From the NCBI GenBank assembly GCA_026413225.1, contig CM048555.1:81971785-82035784 (forward strand): a stretch of DNA of 64,000 bases. Direction: 5' to 3'. The DNA comes from Otis tarda (Eukaryota > Chordata > Aves > Otidiformes > Otididae). The translations under genes were made by a program, and so were the position numbers. A model generated the notes under the pieces. The model saw only the letters and a list, made by a program, of their open reading frames with translations, did not search any database and was not told where the DNA came from. The stretch's first letter is position 1, and every line of letters begins with the position of its first letter. Shown here in pieces: positions 56,783-64,000 of this stretch.

Positions 56783-59700
56783 ATAAGAAATGTTCTCCAG
56801 ACTCATTGATGGGATTCACTCAACCACAAATAAACATCTCAACTGGATCCCATCAGCTCCTAAAGACTGAGCACAAAGTGACTCCTCCAGGACTGTGGAG
56901 CAGGACAGGACACTGACGTCTTGACCCTGCCCCAGCTGAGCGCTGCAAATGCTACAAGGAGGGAAGACAGTCCCACTCCGGATGCTGACCCCCCTTCCTT
57001 GGAGGCCAAGGGAGCAGACGATCTGTCCCCAGTGAAGGGACAGAGTACAAGGAAGAGCACAGAGCCTTACTGGGAGAAGAGAGGAGATATACAACCCACA
57101 AAACCTAACAGAAAAACAACTATGGTTGTGCCACTGACTTACTTCAATCAGAGTATTGCCTGAGGGGAATAGATTATTTTAGTTTTACGGAGGCAGTGAC
57201 CATTTTTCTGCAGTGTGTACAGCTCCTAGCACCATAGATGCTCCTGAACGAGCCCCTGGTGACACTGGCAACCTCAGCATTACTGTTCGTGTTGTTATCC
57301 TAACACCAAAAACTGTAAAAAAATTAATTTTAAGTGCCCAGTGCTTATCACCTCAAGTAGTTCTGATCTGAAGCTTTCCAGAAGAAAACCTGCTTAAGGT
57401 ACATTTCTGCCTCCTCACCCTATCAGGGACTTGGTAGGCTTTGGTAGAAACAGTCTCTCACACCCTCAACTTCAGCCGGTGGCAGGGTTAAGCCATCTGC
57501 AGCAGAAGAGACGCCTGCCCTCACTGCCGTGACCATCTCAGAGCTTCGCAACGCTGAGCAAACCGTGGACTTCACCAGCAGCGCTGGAGAGCAGCTTCAC
57601 GGATGGGCAGGGCGTTGGTGTCCCGGGAGGAGAAGCCGGGGAACCCTGTTCAACAGCCCTGGTAGTCAGTATGACTGTACAGAGCTCCTCCGGATGGACC
57701 AGGAGCCCTGACACGGAGCCAAGGCAGGGACAGAGCAGCCTGGGAGTCTCCCTGGAGTCAGCCCAAAGAGACCAAGCTGCGCTCAAAGGTAAAAGAAAGG
57801 GTTTTTTTTTTCGCTCCGCTGCAAAGCATGTTTAAAGCATCGGTTACTTGAGGAGGCCGGGATGTGAATGGGAAAAGCAGACGGAGCAAAAAAATCTCAT
57901 TTTCCTCCTGGAAGCTGATGCGCAGCGGAGATGAAGACACGGTAGCTTCACGCCCCATTGCTTGGGTGTCTCCGTCCGTGCTCAGCGCGGAGCAGAGCCC
58001 AGAAGGTGCGACGCACGGATCACCGCAGGTCATCCCCCCAGGTGCGGGATGTCTGGTTTGTCTGGGATGAAGGCAGACCGCAGCAACGCGGACAAGGCAG
58101 TGATGGCACGGTGCTATCCATGGAGGAGGCCGGTAGAAAGCTCAGGTTATGGGTCCAGGAGCTCCAGAGCCAAAGGACCAGCAAATACCCTTCTGTGTCT
58201 GGGCGTGTTTTAAGGGGTCGGCCCTCCAGCTAAGACTGGAACGAGTTGTGTCACTCGAGGGCAGAGCTATCTCCACCTTCCGCCCTGACGATTAATGGAC
58301 TTCGGGGCTAGGAGGCCACAACAGTCTTCTCCACAGATCATCATGTTAGGACAATTCTCCCGGCCTCCACGCACGAGGCGTGTTCCCGTCCTGTCAGCAG
58401 GCGATGGGGAAACCCAACCGCAGGCCCTGTCCGCAGGGGTTAAACCAACAAACGCGGCTGCGAGCGGCTTCGCAGAGCGTTTTTATGGCAGCGCCTTGAC
58501 CCGGTTCCCACCCCTCGTCCCTGCGCCCGCCTCGCTCCCCTCAAACCGCTTCATTGCAAGCCACCTTTCTGGGTGGAAACCTCTCTCTTCTCAGTAAATA
58601 AGACCGGGCAATGAATATAGAATTGCTATTATTGAAGAGAAAAATCCGTTCGGGTCTTTTGCTAGGTTTTTTTTAATGTGCCAGGAAGGCTGCTGGAGTT
58701 TAAGGGAGTTCAGCCCTGATGTGGGGGTGGCAGCTTTCCAGCTCCCCGTCTCACCGCCCCCCGGCGCGCAGGGCAGCGTGAAACACAATGGGGTGTTGTC
58801 GGAGCGTCCCCGAAGGAGCTCGCACGCTTCATAACTCCAGCCGTAAATTGTACGCAACATCAAGTTGGAGGCCGAGGAAATAATAGAAAAACAAGCATCA
58901 CAAATGTGTTCAAGCAGCGGAACATTTTGCAATTAAATTTTGCACGCAGCCATGCGCGGGCAGGCGAAGGCATGGCGGCAAGACCTGTCCTCTCATCTCC
59001 TGCCGCCCACTCCTCCCCAATGAGGATCATCTCCCTCACGCCTTCAGCACACGGTTGGTCCCCCTCTGGGACATCCCACTGCCCCAGTCTCACCAGCCAA
59101 TCTCTGCATCCCTGGAGCATCTCCTTGGAAAAGCCTGGTGGTGCTGACCAGCTCCAAAAAGGTGTCAGGGAATCCGTCCTTGGGTCACACTTGGTGATGG
59201 CTGTGTGGCTGGACAAGTCCTTTCCTCTCGGGAAGAACCAGACCCAAAGGGGCTTGCTGCGTTTTGAGCGAAGCCCAGGAACGGGAAGAGGAGCAGAGCC
59301 AAGCAGGGGAAGGGCCTTCGCTTGGCCTGAGAGCCGCTGGGGCTGAGTCACGAGAACGATCTGGGTATTCCCATTCCAGCAGCGCACACCCATCCTGGCG
59401 TGCACCTGCCCAGAGCTGTGTCTCCAGGGTCTATGGGGTGAACACCACGGCAGGAGGGTGAAATCTGTGGGATCCTTTTCCCCTCTCCCCTTCCCCAGCC
59501 ATCCACCTCCTCTCCAGCCAGCTCTGGCTTTCAGCAGCCATATTTTGGGTGTCCAGGGGTTGCGATAAATTTAAAATTGTAATATTTATAGATTAACAGC
59601 CAAGTTAACGGCCGCTATAGATACCCTTTGTATGGCCCTATCCCTAACGATTTGAAGCCAGAATAGTATTAGTTAAAAATTCACAATTTAAACAATGTGC

Positions 59701-60235
59701 CTTTGTCTGACCTGCCTGAAAGCAAAAACTAAAAATGATAAAATGCCAGATCTGTGAAGAACTTTCGGCAAGTTCTTTTCTGAAGGTTTGCCAAACGACT
59801 GAAGAAACGAGAGGAAAGGTAATTCTGGCAGGGGTTACCGCGACCGCCGGCTCACGGACCCTCTACACAAATCATACAAGCAACCGAAAAAAAAAGTAGG
59901 CAGAGTCACAAGACTGACCATGTGTACTAATTTACATGCTAGGCCAAGAGACTCTGATCAATCATTTAACAAAATAACAACGCATATGCATTTAGAAGTG
60001 AATATGTTAATGTTTTGTGCATAAATAAAAGAGAATTTGGAGCTTTAGGGTGTGCTGTCTCGGGACAGGCACCCACACCTGCGCATGTGTGCAATAAAGG
60101 AAAACACCCCCACTCTGCCTGTGGACTGGCTCTTTGCACACCGGGTGGCGGACCCACGTTTTGGGGCAACACGGGTTTCTAAATGAAGTGGGCGTCAACC
60201 TCTTTGCGAGTCACTCACCAGGGGAATGCTGGAAT
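56783..60235. other. Non-coding stretch, partly CpG-richer
   Basis: No gene was recognised. The interval 57,550-58,850 is GC- and CpG-richer than its surroundings but lacks any supported promoter or exon. An AT-rich island at 59,560-59,800 is listed separately. Confidence 0.4.
59560..59800. other. AT-rich island, possible conserved non-coding element
   Basis: Sequence such as 'gcgataaatttaaaattgta' and 'tttgaagccagaatagtatt' lies abruptly inside GC-richer DNA and has no repeat signature. It could be a conserved element or an old degraded repeat. Confidence 0.2.
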
Positions 60236-60312
60236 CGCAGAATCATAGAATCGCTGGTTGGAAAAGATCCCCAAGATCATCAAGTCCAACCATCAACCCA
60301 ACACCACCGCGT
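60236..60312 (-). mobile_element. CR1 LINE 3' tail (short)
   Basis: The plus strand reads 'cgcagaatcatagaatcgct', 'ggttggaaaagatccccaag' and 'atcatcaagtccaaccatca', then 'acccaacaccaccgcg'. Same subfamily as the 52.5 kb copy. Confidence 0.93.
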
Positions 60313-63300
60313 CTGGAGGTTGGCTCCCTGAAGCCACGGACAGTACGAGCTTCCCATGGCTCCATCACCCACCCCACCAGCATTTGCGCGCCTCCCCCCC
60401 GGCTCACGGGACGCTCCAGATCACAGATCAGTGGCATAGGTGGTCTCCCAGCTCATGGGACGAGGTGTCCCAGATCAGGGGAGCACGTGCATTGTCACAG
60501 CAGGGCCCTTTCACTCTTCTGCAAGGCAGCATCTTGGGTGCAAAATGCAACCGGCAGAGGGGCGAGCGGCTGCGTCACCTACGAGCATTGCAACCCTGGT
60601 CCCACCTCTGTCCTCTGTTCTCTCCTCCTGCCTCTGCTCCCTTGCAACAGCAGCAGAGAGATGAGAAAAGACAACGACAGCAACCACAGCTTCCCCATCC
60701 TCTTCCTCCCAGCGGTATTTTCGCATTCCCCACCAAAGAGGCCATAACTCCATCAACGCAACAAAACACCAGGAAGCAGAAGGTTTCAGAGCGTTTCATT
60801 TGTAACCACAGTGCGTCTTGCGTTATTGTATATAAGGCATAGACAGGTGATACATACATCTTCCAGCCACTGCAAACTCCTGAATAACAGGGAGCCAGAG
60901 GGAACATTTTATGTAGGTCCTGCCTCCTGGCTGGCTTTGGCGGAGAGACGTAACCGAGCTACGGAGCGCCCACAGTCAGGCAAACAGAGGGATGTGGCTG
61001 CTCAAGCAGCAAGGCAAATGGGACTGGGTTGGTGTTTTGACCTGCCTTTATCTCCCGCAGTCCCACGGAGTCTTCCTGGCGTGAAAATTGGCCCTGCAGC
61101 CTGTGCCGTGCTGGGAAAATGGAGGAGTGCATGCAGGGATGTAACCCTTTCCTTTCCCTCGTGTAACTGGATGCCCCGGGTCCTGCTCTCCCATCACTGA
61201 CGACCCATTCTGGTTTGTCGGGGTAAGTGCTGGGGAATAAAATATGGTTTCTCACCATGCGAGGCCCTGGAGAGGTAATGCACAGGTGTGTTTTGGTAGG
61301 GTTGCTGGTCTCCGTGGGGACAGGCAGTGGTTGTGGCGATAAGATGGGTGATGACCATCCAAATAGAAGTAGTGTTTTGCATTCAAGCATGGGTCACTCA
61401 TCTCTTTGGGGCTCTTCGGGACCAAGATTTTGCTCCTGAAATAGGTGGGGTCACTGAGCAATAACGCCAAGATAGAAAATTTCATAATCTCTGCAAACCA
61501 GAGCAAGGAAGTGAAATATTGGGCCTGATATCCCGTTGCGGGTAGGAGAGCCAGGCATGCCAGCACTCACCGAGACACGCAGACCCTCCCCGGCAGAGCT
61601 GGGCCATCGTGGAAGAGTGCAAGGACCAACTACACCAACATTTCATAAAATATGAACCTCAGAACTCATTAAGAAAGGTGCAAACATGAGCACTTTTGTC
61701 CTCAGCTCACCAGATCCTCGGGGAGAAAGCATTACGGAAAATTTGACCAAGATCTGGTAGTTTGATAGCGGCCAATAAACAGGGGCGTGGATGCAAACGA
61801 GGCTGGGAGACTTCCAGGGAAAAACTGAACAAATGCAAAAAAACCGAAGCATTTAACTGTACTGGTAAAATGAAACACCCACCCCGGGCGTGCGAGCCCA
61901 GTGCCGACTTCACAGCTCCCGCTTTTGGGAAAGCGATGCCGGATCGGCCAAACCTCAGCGGCAAGGACGGGCTTGTGTAGCTCCGTGTTCTCCGTGTCAA
62001 AGACACCGCCTTCACACGGGGCGGTGAGCTGCCCCGCACAGTCTGGGTGCTGTTACCGTTCTGAATAACGGGGGATTTAATGCTCAACGCACGTCATCCC
62101 AATCCAGCACAGCAATTAGGCTGGCGCTTTTTTCCCCACCTTGCGCTAAGCACAGGCTTAAGTGCCTTGCTGGAGCAGGGCAGGAGCTTACATGCGCACA
62201 GCCCATCCCGGGAAACCGATCCCCCAGGATCACTTTTCCTTGCTGCTTGCTCTCACACATCATGCTGAGGACTAATGAACCCGAGGAAGACGTGTCTCAT
62301 CCCGCTGAAGGGCCGCGGGGAAAGATCTCGTTATCGTCAAGGGGACCACAGCAGCGGGACAGCTGTCTCCCAAAGGGACACTGGCTTTCGTGCTTGATGC
62401 CCCTGTTCTGGGAGATGGTTCCTTGCAGGATGAGTGGACGCACGGGCACTGGTTTGCTCCTGGGATTGCTCTCAGGGTAGGGCTCAGCCCAACTCCACTT
62501 TCTGCCGCTGCGGCGCTGGTTTTGAAGGGAGGGCATGTGGGACTGCAGAGGTGAAAGAGCAGCTCAGAGGGAAAACAAGCCCTAAAAACCATGAGCCAGA
62601 CTGCACGGTCCTTCAAAATTCAACAGGAGTTTTGATTTAGCCATTGCCACCAACTCCTGCCCAGGTTCTGCACCTCGGCCTGGGTCCTGCATCATGGGTT
62701 TTTTTGGAAAGGCAAGGTATCAGCCCAGGGTTTCAGGCTGTGCAGCACATTTAAATCTTTGGTAGACTTTACACATATATGAACCAGATAATGCACATCG
62801 CAGGGCAAAGGAAAACTGGGGCTTGTTCAGAGCGCAAAGAAAATTGTGCTCAGAACCTGAGGGATCTGGGATCGCACGTACTCCTCCACAAAGGTCTGCA
62901 ACATCTCTGTATGCTCACAGGCTATACAGGAAAAAGTCCTTTTCTTCCCCACCCTCTTCAGTTTTGCGCTGATACTCAAGCTTTACGAATCAGAGCAACT
63001 TAACCAGAAAAAAAAAAAAAGACAGGCAAAGAAGGAAAATAAGAAATATTTCAGAACAGGTATTTTTTACGCATTGCTTCTGAGGTGAGTGCTGTAGGTG
63101 AGATTCTGCATACTGCATCAGGGTCAGTGGTGTCTTCGTTTTGGCAGCAGCCTAAGGCCTGGGACAGGCTGTTCCTTCTCCGTCTCCATCTGCCGATGAG
63201 ATCCAGAGCAGAGCCGCAACTTCTTTCCAAAATTCCCAGGCAGGCACCAGACCTTTCAGGTGTTTTCCAGGACAGCTTCAGTTGAAGGGTTTCACCAGTT

Positions 63301-63838
63301 TCATAGCAGCATAGTTCTACAGGGGCGGAAAAACAAGAGAAGATAAAAGCCGATTTGAAGCAGGTACGGCACGGGGAGGTTGAAGCATTTTTCGGGGCAC
63401 GGCGCAGAACTGCAGACAGGGCTGCATTCGGGGCAGGCGAGACGGCCAAGCTCCAGCCTCAGCCTGAAGAGACCAGCAAGCACAAAGTGCATCCTCACTA
63501 CCTACCCAAGCCCTGACCTCGCATCCCTATGGCTCCTTCTCCTCACCATCCGCCCAAAACCGGTGGCCTCATCCGCTCTGCCTGTTGGGTTGGACCCTTT
63601 GGAAATTATCCCCGGTCCTGGTCCCCGAGCATCTGCCAAGCTGTGCCATGATGACGTTTTCTGGAGAGCACCGCTTTCCGCCGGCCAAAATCTGCACCCA
63701 GGATCACGCCAGCGCTCAGTCAGCCTGAGCAGCAAGAGAATGGTTCTCCAGCTCTGCCCCATCCTGACACAGTTTTAGCACAAACCTAGCCTGCAGGTCC
63801 ATGGACCACCTCCAAAGCCAGCCAAGGAAGGCAAACCT
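60313..63838. other. Non-coding stretch, no feature recognised
   Basis: No gene, RNA or named repeat was recognised. A13 near 63,008. A minus-strand open frame at 63,051-63,449 has mixed composition and no domain. Confidence 0.4.
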
Positions 63839-63969
63839 ACTGCTGAGTTTTGTTTTCTCTGCATCCCTCAACGCCTCAGCCACCTGCTTCAGCATCAGCA
63901 TTTGCTGTGGGGTTTGCAGACCCCCACGCAAGACCTTCCCACGCCTGTTTTCTGGGATCTCGACTGTCC
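63839..63969 (-). CDS. Possible internal exon, unidentified
   Basis: The minus strand has a 131-nt open stretch bounded by AG (after a pyrimidine-containing ...ataacag) and by GT (agtag|gtttgc). Its translation is soluble, charged and helical (LQTPQQMLMLKQVAEALRDA followed by EKTKLSSR), more coding-like than its surroundings. I do not recognise the protein. A chance open frame is at least as likely. Confidence 0.2.
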
Positions 63970-64000
63970 CTGTTATTGCACGGTGAAGGATGGGGCGGCC

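Noticed and set aside
57550..58850. Possible CpG-island promoter
   Set aside because: CpG is higher than in the flanks, but there is no supported first exon or core promoter, and CpG cannot be scored precisely by eye.
62434..62640. Small frame with an EGF-like C-x-C-x2-G-F-x4-C pattern
   Set aside because: Only one half-module is present; the other cysteines and flanking exons are missing. Likely chance.
63051..63449. 132-codon minus-strand open frame
   Set aside because: Mixed composition, no family match, no clear splice sites. Kept only as background to the candidate exon to its right.
1..64000. tRNA, rRNA and CRISPR arrays
   Set aside because: No cloverleaf with conserved A and B boxes, no rRNA-like sequence and no spaced direct-repeat array were found. 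Only the tRNA-derived PBS of the provirus is present.

Overview
This window is bird nuclear DNA, almost certainly from a neognath. The main evidence is ten or more 5'-truncated CR1 LINE copies with the avian 3' tail (tandem ATTCTATGA/TCATAGAAT-like units, no poly(A)). Avian-type LTRs support this. There is no operon structure, no bacterial-style coding density, and no recognisable host gene. Most of the 64 kb reads as intergenic or intronic sequence with old repeats, homopolymer runs and microsatellites. Two short stretches (about 8.0-8.3 kb on the plus strand and about 63.84-63.97 kb on the minus strand) look weakly coding, but I could not identify them.

The outstanding object is an endogenous retrovirus on the minus strand at 2297-7732. 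Its two 308-bp LTRs are identical by eye over their whole length, and it is bracketed by a perfect 6-bp target-site duplication (aattcc). It has a tRNA-Trp-type primer binding site next to the 5' LTR and a polypurine tract next to the 3' LTR. By these marks it is a recent insertion. The interior does not match that youth. Read 5' to 3' on the minus strand it holds: an intact 368-codon Gag-like frame in which an alpharetrovirus-like matrix region with PPKY and PSAP late motifs runs in frame into a second, betaretrovirus-like matrix domain; a piece of an unrelated ERVL-type LTR; a 27-base A run; a decayed integrase C-terminus followed by an env (SU start and a CX6CC-type TM) that is itself split by a complete-looking 313-bp LTR; an AT-rich spacer; a second decayed integrase (zinc finger, core and C-terminus); a second, internally shortened env (CX12CC-type TM and membrane span); the polypurine tract and the 3' LTR. 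No protease or reverse transcriptase was seen. The best reading is a non-autonomous mosaic retrovirus, built by template switching among several dead elements and then mobilised in trans as one unit.

Outside the provirus there are CR1 fragments at about 1.1, 11.4, 14.2, 32.5, 33.0, 35.4, 44.4, 52.5, 56.4 and 60.2 kb. A solo LTR lies at 43.4-43.8 kb, from the same family as the LTR fragment caught inside the provirus. There are a few MIR-like relics. An uninterrupted 185-base purine tract lies at 25,988-26,172. Several AT-rich islands in GC-richer surroundings could be conserved non-coding elements, but that cannot be judged from one sequence.
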